Assembly (NCBI GenBank): GCA_030065755.1 | Contig: JASJDA010000003.1 | Coordinates: 1-64,000 of the forward strand | Length of the DNA stretch: 64,000 nt | Direction of reading: 5' to 3' | DNA from: Prochloraceae cyanobacterium | GTDB taxonomy: Bacteria > Cyanobacteriota > Cyanobacteriia > Cyanobacteriales > JASJDA01 | In this document: positions 9,704-19,571 of the stretch, one piece after another | How positions within the stretch are numbered: the stretch's first letter is position 1 | How the letters are laid out: the number at the start of each line of letters is the position of its first letter | Made by a program: the position numbers and the translations under genes | Notes under the pieces: model-generated | What the model was told of the DNA's origin: nothing | The model's input: the letters and a program-made list of their open reading frames with translations, nothing else | The model's database searches: none

Positions 9704-9912
9704 AGTTTGACTGCGACGTTGGTGACTGCCAATATAGTTTGTTGATCTATGCTTGATTTATAAGGGAATCGACTACTTTCGCAGCCGTAGACCGAGCTTA
9801 GTACTCGGAAACGATAAGCGAACAGCGTGGGTGCCCACCTGGAGTATCCAGGTCATAAGCTGAGGTAAAACGGCGCTGCGGTCAAATTATTAATTTGAGA
9901 GAGATTGTTTTT
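9704..9912 (+). ncRNA. ssrS: Probable 6S RNA
   Basis: Immediately downstream of purK, the conserved cyanobacterial location of 6S RNA; closing stem GACTGCG (9709-9715) / TGCGGTC near 9880; GTGGGTGCCCACCTGG core; T-run after 9906. Ends approximate. Confidence 0.7.
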
Positions 9913-9924
9913 TTAGTTGTCAAT

Positions 9925-11001
9925 CTATTGGGTTAAAAAAGGGCTAACTTTGACCAATATTTTTCGGAAATTTCGGTAAGGCACTAAACCTTTATATTGA
10001 AGACGACCGATAATTATAGCTGGATGTCTTTTTTGAGTTTGAGCGAAAGAGTTAATCTTTTGTCCCGAAAACTTAGGTTGGGTTTGAGCAATAAAAGATT
10101 CTAGTTCCCTTGAAGGAATTAGCCATTCACAAGCTAGTTTATTAGCTTCTTCTTCTCGAGCGTTTTGGTCTAGTTTATCGAGATTGTCTAAATACAAATC
10201 TTGATGCCCCGCAAATATGTGACCCAGTTCGTGCATTAAAGTAAACCAAAACCAATCAATGCGATCGTATCTTAATGTAAGAGCAATAACAGGACGATCG
10301 TTAAAATAAAACATACCACCGTCAATGTAAGTTTTGTCCAGGTTAGGAACTATAATGAAATGAATCCCTAAGCGATGAAGCAAAGAAGGGATTTGAGCAA
10401 CATCATCTTCCTTTTGAGAATAGGTAAGAATCTCAGGGATAGCTTGTTTCAATTTTTCTAGTTGAAAAACTGGTAAGCTTTGTTGTTTAACTAAAAATTC
10501 TACTCGTTTGAGCCAAGCAATTTCTGATTTAATTTCTGTTTGTTTTGCTTGACTTTGACGATAATTAACGTGAAGTTGTGGTGTTTCTTTTGGAGAACTA
10601 ATTCCTAAAAAATCACAGACGAGTTTTTCTAATTCCTCAATAGGTGTAGAATCTGTTGCTGTAATCCAGTTACGCTTCCTTATTTCAGAAATTGGTGCTA
10701 ATTCATACAAGCGACTGCGACGAGTTATTTCTTCTTCTTTGCTCTTTTTTTTTGCTAAGTGAAGGCGATAATTGTCTTCTAAGTCAAGCCAAAATTTTTC
10801 GGAAATACCTAAAGCTGCTGATAGTTCTCTTGCTGTTTCTGGAGTAATTTTCTTGTGACCTTGTATTATTTCGCTAATAACTTGGGGCGGACGTTTTATT
10901 ATTTCTGCTAATTCTTTTTGTGTCAGATCTCGCGCATCCAATTCTCTTTTTAATATAGTTCCAGGTTTAATTATTCTCGCAGGTGTTAAATTACTGGTCA
11001 T
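9925..11001 (-). CDS. HigA-type XRE antitoxin fused to ImmA/IrrE-type metallopeptidase domain
   Basis: N-terminal HTH TQKELAEIIKRPPQVISEIIQGHKKITPETARELSAALG; HELGHIFAGH zinc-peptidase motif. Confidence 0.9.
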   Translation of the reverse strand: MTSNLTPARIIKPGTILKRELDARDLTQKELAEIIKRPPQVISEIIQGHKKITPETARELSAALGISEKFWLDLEDNYRLHLAKKKSKEEEITRRSRLYELAPISEIRKRNWITATDSTPIEELEKLVCDFLGISSPKETPQLHVNYRQSQAKQTEIKSEIAWLKRVEFLVKQQSLPVFQLEKLKQAIPEILTYSQKEDDVAQIPSLLHRLGIHFIIVPNLDKTYIDGGMFYFNDRPVIALTLRYDRIDWFWFTLMHELGHIFAGHQDLYLDNLDKLDQNAREEEANKLACEWLIPSRELESFIAQTQPKFSGQKINSFAQTQKRHPAIIIGRLQYKGLVPYRNFRKILVKVSPFLTQ

Positions 11002-11013
11002 GTTACCATCCCC

Positions 11014-11316
11014 CTAATGATAATCTTCGATATCTACAATTAGTAAATATTTTCCTTCTTCATCTATTTCTAAAATAATAATCAAACGATATTGGTCGTT
11101 CAAACGTAAAGATCTTTCTCCACGATTACCTCGTTTTCCTGAAAGTTTTTCAAATCTTAATCCTTTAAAAGTATACAAATCTTGTTCGCTTTCAATTGAT
11201 TCAATAATCGCTATGATTTCAAAGAAATTATCTACAACATTTTTTGGATATTTGTGTGCATCTTTTTCCTCTGTGTACAGCTTCTCTATTTTCTTTTTTT
11301 TAAAAGAAAATCTCAC
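11014..11316 (-). CDS. HigB/RelE-family toxin
   Basis: 100 aa; FKGLRFEKLSGKRGNRGERSLRLNDQYRLIIIL; directly upstream of the HigA-type antitoxin. Confidence 0.88.
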   Translation of the reverse strand: MRFSFKKKKIEKLYTEEKDAHKYPKNVVDNFFEIIAIIESIESEQDLYTFKGLRFEKLSGKRGNRGERSLRLNDQYRLIIILEIDEEGKYLLIVDIEDYH

Positions 11317-11730
11317 GGTTCACCTCCTCAGTTGTATTTATCATCTATTAATTATAGTTTGATAGAATTCAACCATTGGGTGAATCGCTAATTCTAGATT
11401 AGCATTTTTTTGCTAAATTTGCTTGTTATTTTATTCTTTGATATTATTAAAGTTTATGCAAATAAAACTATACGCTATAGGTAGCGTATTAAAGACTTTT
11501 TTAATTGTATACATATGTACTATAACACTAAATCTGGATGGTTTAAATTTTTATTAAGCTGAGATCGTAGTGTTCCGAGGTTCTGTTGCCAAAACTATTC
11601 GATGGAGAATGTTGACAAAATACAATAATTATGTGTCGGTGTTTTACCGACTACTCAATAGTGGGAACGTAGTTACAATAGGCAAAGTCTATTAAAAACT
11701 AAACCACTAATAACTGAAGACTAGCAAAAT

Positions 11731-12996
11731 ATGCAAACCAAAACAGACAAACAAGAGCATCAGAATATCGATCGCCTTGTTTTGGATAATGGAATTACTT
11801 TAATCTCGGTAGAAAATCAAACCGCAGATATTATTGCTAGTCAAATTTTTCTCAAAAATGCGGGTGCGAGATGGGACTTAACCCAAACTGAAGCTGGACT
11901 TTCTCATTTAGTAGCTGCTGTAATTACTAAAGGCACTCAAAATCTATCTTCTGTTGAGATTGCCGAACGGGTAGAATCTATTGGAGCTAGTTTTGGTGCA
12001 AGCGCTGCAGCAGATTATTTTTTAATGAGCATTAAGACTATTTCTGCCGATTTTGCCGAGCTCTTGAAATTAGGTGCAGAAATATTGCGATCGCCTAGTT
12101 TCCCAGAAGCTGAGGTAGAACTAGAAAAACAATTAGCCCTACAAAATATTCGCTCTCAGCTAGAAATCCCCTTTAATATTGCTTTTAAGCAATTAAGACA
12201 AGCAATATATCAAGACCATCCTTATGGAGTATCTATTCTGGGTACTCCAGAAACCGTTCCTTCTTTAAATCGCGATCGCCTGACTCAATATCATCAAACT
12301 TACTTTCGTCCAGATAATCTGGTAATTAGTATCTGTGGTCGCATAACTCATCAAGATGCCGCTAGTCTAGTAAACGAAGTATTTGGGGATTGGCAAGTTC
12401 CCGAAACTCCTATTCCTACTCTGAAATTGCCTCAATTGAACTCTCAGCCGCGAGATGTGAGAACTCATCAAGAAACCGAACAGTCAATAGTCATGCTTGG
12501 TTATCTCGCGCCAGAGGTGACGAGTAGGGATTATTTGGTGCTAAAGTTATTGAGTACCTATCTCGGTAACGGTCTCTCTAGTCGTTTATTTGTCGAACTG
12601 CGAGAGAAACGGGGATTGGCATATGAAATTTCTGCTTTTTATCCTACTCGCTTAGATTCTTCTTGCTTTGTCACTTATATGGGGACAGCACCAGAAAATA
12701 CGGCGATCGCTCTTGAAGGACTTCGCACTGAGGTAGAACGTCTTTGTCTCGTCGAGTTAACACCAGAAGAACTGCTTACTGCTAAAAATAAATTATTGGG
12801 GCAATATGCTTTAGGTAAGCAAACTAATGCGGATTTGGCTCAGGTTTTTGGTTGGTATGAGAGTTTGGGACTGGGAATAAAATTTGATTCTCAATTTCAG
12901 GAAAGTATCGCCGAGATTACTTTAGATATGGTACAAACAGTTGCTAGTAAATATTTCCTCGAACCTTATATATCTATAGTTGGAACTAGAGTTTAG
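11731..12996 (+). CDS. M16-family peptidase-like protein, zinc motif degenerate
   Basis: M16 architecture (NAGARWDLTQTEAGLSHLVAAVITKGTQ; LREKRGLAYEISAFY) but HxxEH absent. Confidence 0.9.
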   Translation: MQTKTDKQEHQNIDRLVLDNGITLISVENQTADIIASQIFLKNAGARWDLTQTEAGLSHLVAAVITKGTQNLSSVEIAERVESIGASFGASAAADYFLMSIKTISADFAELLKLGAEILRSPSFPEAEVELEKQLALQNIRSQLEIPFNIAFKQLRQAIYQDHPYGVSILGTPETVPSLNRDRLTQYHQTYFRPDNLVISICGRITHQDAASLVNEVFGDWQVPETPIPTLKLPQLNSQPRDVRTHQETEQSIVMLGYLAPEVTSRDYLVLKLLSTYLGNGLSSRLFVELREKRGLAYEISAFYPTRLDSSCFVTYMGTAPENTAIALEGLRTEVERLCLVELTPEELLTAKNKLLGQYALGKQTNADLAQVFGWYESLGLGIKFDSQFQESIAEITLDMVQTVASKYFLEPYISIVGTRV

Positions 12997-13130
12997 AGGG
13001 GCGATCTTTTAAAGGGAACAGGGAACAGGGAATAGGGAACAGGTAATAGGGACGATAACCTTGAGGATATAGTGCGCTTACAGGCAATAGTTTTGTTATT
13101 CTATTGTCTGTATGCCTGTAAATTCCGCTA

Positions 13131-14081
13131 ATGAGTCAGATTTCGTCTGCTAATCCCAAAAATCCTTTTACTGAACCTATTTCCTGGCTTTATAGCTTTT
13201 GGAAGTTTGCTCGTCCCCACACGATCGTCGGTACTAGTCTAAGTGTCATTGCATTGTACGCGATCGCTATTGCAACTACTAGTAACAGCATCACTACTGA
13301 AAATTTCGTGCAATTTTTAGGGGTTTGGATTGCTTGTTTGTGCGGTAACGTCTATATTGTCGGCTTAAACCAGGTTGAAGACGTAGAAATTGACAAGATT
13401 AATAAACCTCATTTACCGATCGCTGCTGGGGAGTTTTCTATCCAGACAGGAAGGTGGATTGTAGCAATTACAGGCATACTAGCCCTAATTTTATCAGGAT
13501 GGCTGGGAATCTGGTTACTAGCAGTAGTAGGGTTGAGTTTAGCAATTGGAAGTGCTTATTCTTTTCCACCAATTAGATTGAAAAGATTTCCTTTTTTAGC
13601 GGCTTCGTGTATTTTTATAGTGCGAGGCGTAGTGGTTAATCTGGGAATATTTTTGCACTTCGGACAAAAGTTACAAGGAAGGGAATTTTTACCTCTTGTC
13701 GTTTGGGTGCTAACAGCTTTTATCGTAGTTTTTACTGTGGCGATCGCTATCTTTAAAGACGTACCAGATCTCGAAGGAGATAAAAAATTCAATATCTCTA
13801 CTTTTAGCATCATTATAGGCAAGCAAGCGGTATTTAATTTGGCTCGCTGGCTAATTACTATTTGTTATTTAGGCACAGTTTTAGTTGGTATTTTCGGACT
13901 TGATGGGGTTAATTCTTTATTTTTAGTTGTTTCTCATTTAAGTTTATTGGGATTGTTTTGGTGGCGATCGTTCAGGGTGAATCTAGAAGAGAAAAAGTCG
14001 ATCGCTCAATTTTATCAATTTATCTGGAAACTCTTTTTCTTAGAATATTTAATGTTTCCTATTGCTTGTTTGTTAGTTTAA
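13131..14081 (+). CDS. hpt: Homogentisate phytyltransferase (UbiA family)
   Basis: FWKFARPHTIVGTSLSV, NQVEDVEIDKINKPHLPIAAGEFS, KDVPDLEGDKKFNISTFSI. Confidence 0.92.
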   Translation: MSQISSANPKNPFTEPISWLYSFWKFARPHTIVGTSLSVIALYAIAIATTSNSITTENFVQFLGVWIACLCGNVYIVGLNQVEDVEIDKINKPHLPIAAGEFSIQTGRWIVAITGILALILSGWLGIWLLAVVGLSLAIGSAYSFPPIRLKRFPFLAASCIFIVRGVVVNLGIFLHFGQKLQGREFLPLVVWVLTAFIVVFTVAIAIFKDVPDLEGDKKFNISTFSIIIGKQAVFNLARWLITICYLGTVLVGIFGLDGVNSLFLVVSHLSLLGLFWWRSFRVNLEEKKSIAQFYQFIWKLFFLEYLMFPIACLLV

Positions 14082-14215
14082 TTTGGTTAGTTATTAATGA
14101 GTGAAATTCAATAAACTTCTTGCAGAAGTTTAGAGTAACGAGTATAGATATTACGTTTTTTTACAAGACCCATTTCCAGAGCTAATCTCTTGCCGATTCT
14201 TTCTTCCTTATCATC

Positions 14216-17200
14216 TTAGTAGACTTCTAGCATAGCAATTGTTTCTCGTGCTCGATCGTGAATTTCTTGTCCCACCTGTTCATTTTGCAACAAACCATTT
14301 AATTGCTGTCTTATTTGTATTGTAATCTCGTCTTTGTTATTTTTAGAAACCCAGCTTCTATCTAATACACATTTAGCAGCCAAGAAAAGACTAGAATAAT
14401 TATTTTTTTCATTTTTTTCTTCGATCAGATAATCCATGAGTTTAACAAAAAAACGTCTGTCGAGCATACTAGCAGTAAAACTAAGTGTTTCGTACCAAGA
14501 ATCATCGTCCAATCGCTGGCTAAAAAGATTAGTTTTTAGATATTCAAATTCTATTTCTCGTTTTTTCTCAAATTTATCAATCCAAGACCAAGCACAGAAA
14601 AATTCTAAAAAACTACGATGAACAAAACCATACTTATCATCACCATAAAAACAAAGTATAAAGCTGCGAGTAGTTAGTCTTTCTCGCAACCTTCTGGCAA
14701 GCAATATTGTATTTTCTAAATATAAGTATTTGAGATATTCAATGATAATATTGTCTAAATGTTGTTGGTTAATATATAAATTTTTCTGGTGATTGTTCGG
14801 AATGCTATCGGCTTTATTTTGAATTTCGTACGCTACTTGACGCAATATTTCTTGTTTATCTTTGTCGTCCAGTTGGTCTATAGTTGAATCTGAACCTCGA
14901 TAGTCTTGGGGTAAATTTTTGTCATTTTCCCAACGATGTAACAGTACCTTAGATGCTTCTTGATAAAATCTTACTTTATCTATAGCAAGTACGTCGGATC
15001 GACTTAAAATTGCCATCATTGTTAATAGCAAAGGATTTCCAGCAAGTTCTCTTAAAGCAGGAGAATTGTCAATATAATTTTGTAGGCGATCGCGTTTTAA
15101 TTCTGCTTCAGTTTTATCTTCAAAAGAAGAATCATGCCATTTTTCAAGAAACTCTTCAATTTGTTCTTTGTTTAAATCTTGTAACTTAAAATGGCGAAAA
15201 TTAGCATTTTGTAATCGCTGTCGCTGTTTTTGATAACCAATTATTCGCGATGTAATTATACTTCTTGCTTTGGGATATTCAACAGTAAAATTAATAATAT
15301 CAATAACGACATTTTCTCTTTCTCGCTCGCTCAACACTTCATCTAAACCGTCAAAAATCACTAAAGACTGGCGATTTTTAAGCCATTGATGTAGTCCTTT
15401 TTGATTTAAATTACCCCCAATTACTCCTGTTCCTTTCTCTAAATATTCTAGAAAATTTTGGGATAATTTTTTTTGTTTATTTTGGATATATTTGCGCAAT
15501 TGAATTAACAAAGGCAATTCTGATTTTGGCAAAGTACTTAGTGATTGTCGCGCCCATTCCAAAATTTTATACTGAATCAAAGTAGACTTGCCAGAACCAG
15601 TATCCCCTAAAATTACTACATATTTATAATTATTATCTGGATTAAATAAATCCAAAATTGAACAAATATTATTCGATCGTTGGCTATTTTCCTCACGGAC
15701 ATTTTGAGGAATAAAAATTTTCCATAACTTTAAATTATAGTTGGAGCCATCAGTAGCCAAACTATCTAGCCGAAGTCTACTATAAGCTTTTTGGATACCT
15801 TGCTGATAACGAAGTAGATCGAAATCAGGTGAAATAGGAGTAAGTCGATCGGGAATTTTGGTAATTGTCTTAAAGAGTTCTCTTAATTCATCAGACTCTT
15901 GCAGAATAGGTTTTACTTTTCTAACATAGCGCTTTGCTAACCTTTCCCAGTTAAAATCAGTTGGTAAAGACTTTAAATTAAGGTCATTCCAAGTTGTTTT
16001 TAGTAAGACAGTATCGAGAGGTATAGTTTCATCTGAAGAATTCCCCAGAGCTTGACTTATAGGTTTACCTAAAGCTTGTAATATTGATTTATCACGTATG
16101 AATTTATTTAGTGAATCGCTATAATATTTGACTTCATCATCATTGAGATCTGCATCTTCTAATTCTTGCTGCACTAATTCTAAGAAAAGCTTTTGCGCTT
16201 GACCAAAAGCCTTTTGCAGAGGTTTTTCTTGAGCTAGAGAACCCAGACCTTCAATGCTGTCCTTAAAAAAATCTTTAACAAGATCTTTCAAAGCATCCTT
16301 TGTTATTTTGCCAAGAACCTCTTTAAAAGCAAACCCAGCAGGAAATTGAATTCCCCACGCGACCAACAACCAATTTAAATTAGCTATAGTCTCGTTGCTA
16401 GTGTCTTTCAACTTTTCAGCCAACTTAGCGTAATCTCCCCCCAATCCCTCTAATACTTCTAGAGATATTCGAGCATAGGCTTGTTGAACTACCTCCTTTT
16501 TTCCCTCTTCTTCATCTTCTGATGAGGTTTTTAATAAACAGACGCACTCTTTCAAAGATTTTCTTAAATGGCTTTCAATATATTTTGATATTGTATTAAA
16601 AATAAAGACAGAATCACTCAAAGGAGCATCATTTAATAAAATCCTCCTGATGTCTTTGTGCATTACATCAAATAGAACTAGATCGGGATTAGTATCTGTA
16701 CTAATCTCCGTTAATGGTTTCAACAATCCTCCTAAAAATACTTCTGCTACATGAACTGATTGAGACTGAGGTAACAAAGTTTTTTGAATTAAGCGAACCA
16801 CAGGTAAAGTTATAACAGGTGCAGCCATTAATAACCCTGCTAATTTCCTTCCTAAAGGAGAAGATATTCTCCGAAAACGCTCTATTAGTTGTTCTGCGCT
16901 TAATTGACTAACTCGATTTTGAGGTAACTGGGATGGTGGAGTAAAATCGGATGCTGAAGGAAAAACAAAACCAGCCATTATTTTGTCGTGTTTTCCTACT
17001 AAGAACTCACTCCAACGACTGGCAAATTCTTGTTCTAAGGTTAAAACAGGAATTTTTGACCCTTGTTTTAAGTCAAAATCTTTCCATAGAAGCAGTTCGT
17101 GAATATGTAAATTTCGATTGGCAACTCCGCGATCGGCAACTACTGGTATTAAATTAGCTAATTGCACTGCAGCACCTATTCGTAATCCGCTTCTCAACCA

Positions 17201-18088
17201 CACGGTATTGGGTAAGATTTGCACAATAGCAACAGGCTGATGTTTTGTCCAATTTGTAAAAGTTGACAGAAGCTTTCCATCAAACCACATTTGAGCCACA
17301 CAATCACTAACAATTAAAATTAAACGACGACCTGTGAGATCTATTAATTCTTGAGGATTTTTAAACTGTACTTGTTTGCTAAATTTAGTCCTAATAGTAA
17401 TTTTTCCCTGATTATTAGTGGTTAATCCCCAAGTGCGAACTTGCCGAAAAATGCCGTAATGTTCTAAGAGTTCCTTTAATTCATTAATAAGATGTTTCCA
17501 AAGCACCATTGATGAATTGTCATCCACTACTAAAGCGAGATCCAACCAGGGTTCAGTTTCACTTTTGAGAATAGGAATACAGATACTTTCTTCGACCGTG
17601 CGTTTTACTGTTTCTACTTCATCAAGGATGGTTTTTCTTCCAGACTCCACTCGACGCATCAAAGGACGTAAAGCTTTGACCAATTCTAAGGGGTCTCTCA
17701 AGGAAGGGGGATCTGTATATTTTAGGGGTAAAGTTTTTCCATCTGGAGTTGGTGTTGTATTGGCATAAAGTGGAGTTGAGGGTTCCTTATCTTGAGTTGA
17801 GCGTTTGTCTTTATCACCCTCTTTATTAGTACCTGTGGGAGGAGGAATCGTGTCCGATTTATCTGTGGGAGGAGAAATCGTGTCCGATGTACCTGTGGGA
17901 GGAGGAATCGTGTCCGATTCAAAATCTAAATCTAGGTTATCAGATATGGATTTTCGTTTGTCCCCTTCTTGTAGTTTTAAAGCTAACCAGAGAACATCCG
18001 CAATCTCTTTTCCCGTCAAATCAAAATTGACATTTAAACGACAAATTAATTCTTTTAGTTTCTTATTTGCTAATTTTTCTTGAGCCAT
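14216..18088 (-). CDS. vWA/SAV_2336-like domain fused to NACHT STAND NTPase (VMAP-type conflict system component)
   Basis: N-terminal helical domain; vWA-like LDLALVVDDNSSMVLWKHLINELKELLEHYGIFRQV; NACHT P-loop VVILGDTGSGKSTLIQY and Walker B LVIFDGLDEVLS. The 18127 start is TTG; ATG at 18088 gives MAQEKLANKKL and seems likelier. Confidence 0.82.
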   Translation of the reverse strand: MAQEKLANKKLKELICRLNVNFDLTGKEIADVLWLALKLQEGDKRKSISDNLDLDFESDTIPPPTGTSDTISPPTDKSDTIPPPTGTNKEGDKDKRSTQDKEPSTPLYANTTPTPDGKTLPLKYTDPPSLRDPLELVKALRPLMRRVESGRKTILDEVETVKRTVEESICIPILKSETEPWLDLALVVDDNSSMVLWKHLINELKELLEHYGIFRQVRTWGLTTNNQGKITIRTKFSKQVQFKNPQELIDLTGRRLILIVSDCVAQMWFDGKLLSTFTNWTKHQPVAIVQILPNTVWLRSGLRIGAAVQLANLIPVVADRGVANRNLHIHELLLWKDFDLKQGSKIPVLTLEQEFASRWSEFLVGKHDKIMAGFVFPSASDFTPPSQLPQNRVSQLSAEQLIERFRRISSPLGRKLAGLLMAAPVITLPVVRLIQKTLLPQSQSVHVAEVFLGGLLKPLTEISTDTNPDLVLFDVMHKDIRRILLNDAPLSDSVFIFNTISKYIESHLRKSLKECVCLLKTSSEDEEEGKKEVVQQAYARISLEVLEGLGGDYAKLAEKLKDTSNETIANLNWLLVAWGIQFPAGFAFKEVLGKITKDALKDLVKDFFKDSIEGLGSLAQEKPLQKAFGQAQKLFLELVQQELEDADLNDDEVKYYSDSLNKFIRDKSILQALGKPISQALGNSSDETIPLDTVLLKTTWNDLNLKSLPTDFNWERLAKRYVRKVKPILQESDELRELFKTITKIPDRLTPISPDFDLLRYQQGIQKAYSRLRLDSLATDGSNYNLKLWKIFIPQNVREENSQRSNNICSILDLFNPDNNYKYVVILGDTGSGKSTLIQYKILEWARQSLSTLPKSELPLLIQLRKYIQNKQKKLSQNFLEYLEKGTGVIGGNLNQKGLHQWLKNRQSLVIFDGLDEVLSERERENVVIDIINFTVEYPKARSIITSRIIGYQKQRQRLQNANFRHFKLQDLNKEQIEEFLEKWHDSSFEDKTEAELKRDRLQNYIDNSPALRELAGNPLLLTMMAILSRSDVLAIDKVRFYQEASKVLLHRWENDKNLPQDYRGSDSTIDQLDDKDKQEILRQVAYEIQNKADSIPNNHQKNLYINQQHLDNIIIEYLKYLYLENTILLARRLRERLTTRSFILCFYGDDKYGFVHRSFLEFFCAWSWIDKFEKKREIEFEYLKTNLFSQRLDDDSWYETLSFTASMLDRRFFVKLMDYLIEEKNEKNNYSSLFLAAKCVLDRSWVSKNNKDEITIQIRQQLNGLLQNEQVGQEIHDRARETIAMLEVY
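17823..17920. repeat. About 30-bp tandem repeat, 3 copies, encoding DTI(P/S)PPT linker
   Basis: (GTACCTGTGGGAGGAGGAATCGTGTCCGAT)-like units in the vWA-NACHT gene. Confidence 0.85.
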
Positions 18089-18372
18089 TTTTATTGTTTC
18101 AGTCGCTCTGATTTTAATGAGGTACAAATTTCAACTTTTTAAATAACTTCTTGAATCAACAAAATAATTTTTTTATGTGCTAGATAAATATGACAATTAT
18201 TATAGAGACCTTTGGGTTTTAACACCTTCACTTCCGTCAGTGCAAACTTTATGAATTTTAACTTCTGCTCTCGCAGTAAGCTGCTATTTATTTAAATTGC
18301 ACTTTACTTTTTTAGTGCTGTACCCCTTACGGTCAAACAATAAAACTAGAAAATTAAATGCATAACAGCGTA

Positions 18373-19542
18373 TTACCAATCACTTTCAGTAAGTGGTTTC
18401 ATTAACAAATCTCGAAGTCTATCTTTTTGGTCTCGATCTTGAGGACTATTTTCATGGGTAATTATATAAATCGCATTTAATAGTTGATCCGTTGCTTTAT
18501 CCATTGTCTCTCCTTGCTCCGGAACAAAGTGCTCAATTAATTGATTGATTTCGTCAGTTTTTTCGTTAAATAAATCTTCTGTAAAATGAGCTTTGACAAT
18601 ATTTTCTAGTTCCGGAACTGTAGGATCTGGCATTTTCACTCGTAAACATCGCCTTTTAAAGGCTTTTGGAAAATCTCTCTCTCCATTACTGGTCATAACA
18701 ATAATAGGAAAAGCATAACATTTTACTCGTCCTCCTTTAATCGTGACATCAATATCTTCATCGCTCGTTTGCACTGTAAATAAATTATCTTTTTGTTTAT
18801 TTTTAGATCGTCTAACTAATTCAGCAATTTCAAATTGTCCTTCTTCAAATAAATTTAATAAATCGTTGGGTAAATTAATATCGCTTTTATCAATTTCGTC
18901 AATTAAGAGTACCCTAGGTAAAAAAGACGGTAAAAATGCTGTTCCTAATGCTCCTAATTTAATATATTGTCCAATGGGTTGTTCTTCACTATGAGAACCA
19001 TCAGGATTAGGAGAATTATTAGGAATATGATTATTATTAGCATCTTGGAGTCGAGCTATTGCATCATAGCGATATAATCCTTCTTGTAAAGTAGAACGAG
19101 CAGTAATTGACCAAGACAATACTGAACCTAAATTTAATTCATAAGCGATCGCATAAGCTAAAGATGTTTTTCCAGAACCAGGTCTTCCTGTTACCAATAA
19201 AGGTCTTCTCAAATAAATAGCTGCATTAACAGCATCTCTAACTTCGGTTGCATCCTTAGAATCAGAAAGTCTAAAATTTTTACCTTTTTTTATCTCTCTT
19301 TCTTTCTTATTTGCTCTTTCAATTAATTGCTCGAAGCGGTTTCTGTCTATATCTTCAGGAGTTTGTTTTTTTTCTTTTTCCTTGTCTGTCTCAGACTCAC
19401 TAATAACAAAATCTTCTGTTTTTCCAAACTGTCTCCAGGGCGGAGATTCTATCTTTTTAATATTGTCTCGTAGTTTGTGAATGTCCTCTTCAGTTAATTC
19501 TTTTTCTCTTCCTTTTCCTTGGAATAGATACCATTCAGCCAT
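18373..19542 (-). CDS. MoxR-like AAA+ ATPase, VMAP-associated
   Basis: Walker A VTGRPGSGKTSLAYAIA, Walker B RVLLIDEIDKSDINLPNDLLNLFEEGQFEI. ATG at 19542 (MAEWYLFQGKGREKEL) has an AAGGAG RBS; ORF-track start 19575 is earlier. Confidence 0.92.
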   Translation of the reverse strand: MAEWYLFQGKGREKELTEEDIHKLRDNIKKIESPPWRQFGKTEDFVISESETDKEKEKKQTPEDIDRNRFEQLIERANKKEREIKKGKNFRLSDSKDATEVRDAVNAAIYLRRPLLVTGRPGSGKTSLAYAIAYELNLGSVLSWSITARSTLQEGLYRYDAIARLQDANNNHIPNNSPNPDGSHSEEQPIGQYIKLGALGTAFLPSFLPRVLLIDEIDKSDINLPNDLLNLFEEGQFEIAELVRRSKNKQKDNLFTVQTSDEDIDVTIKGGRVKCYAFPIIVMTSNGERDFPKAFKRRCLRVKMPDPTVPELENIVKAHFTEDLFNEKTDEINQLIEHFVPEQGETMDKATDQLLNAIYIITHENSPQDRDQKDRLRDLLMKPLTESDW

Positions 19543-19571
19543 AATGAAATCTCCTTGTCTGTATTTATCTA

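Noticed and set aside
13012-13060. GGGAACAGGGAATAGG tract as another MITE-like copy
   Set aside because: Only the heptamer core is present; no TTCTCRAAARTAAC ends seen nearby
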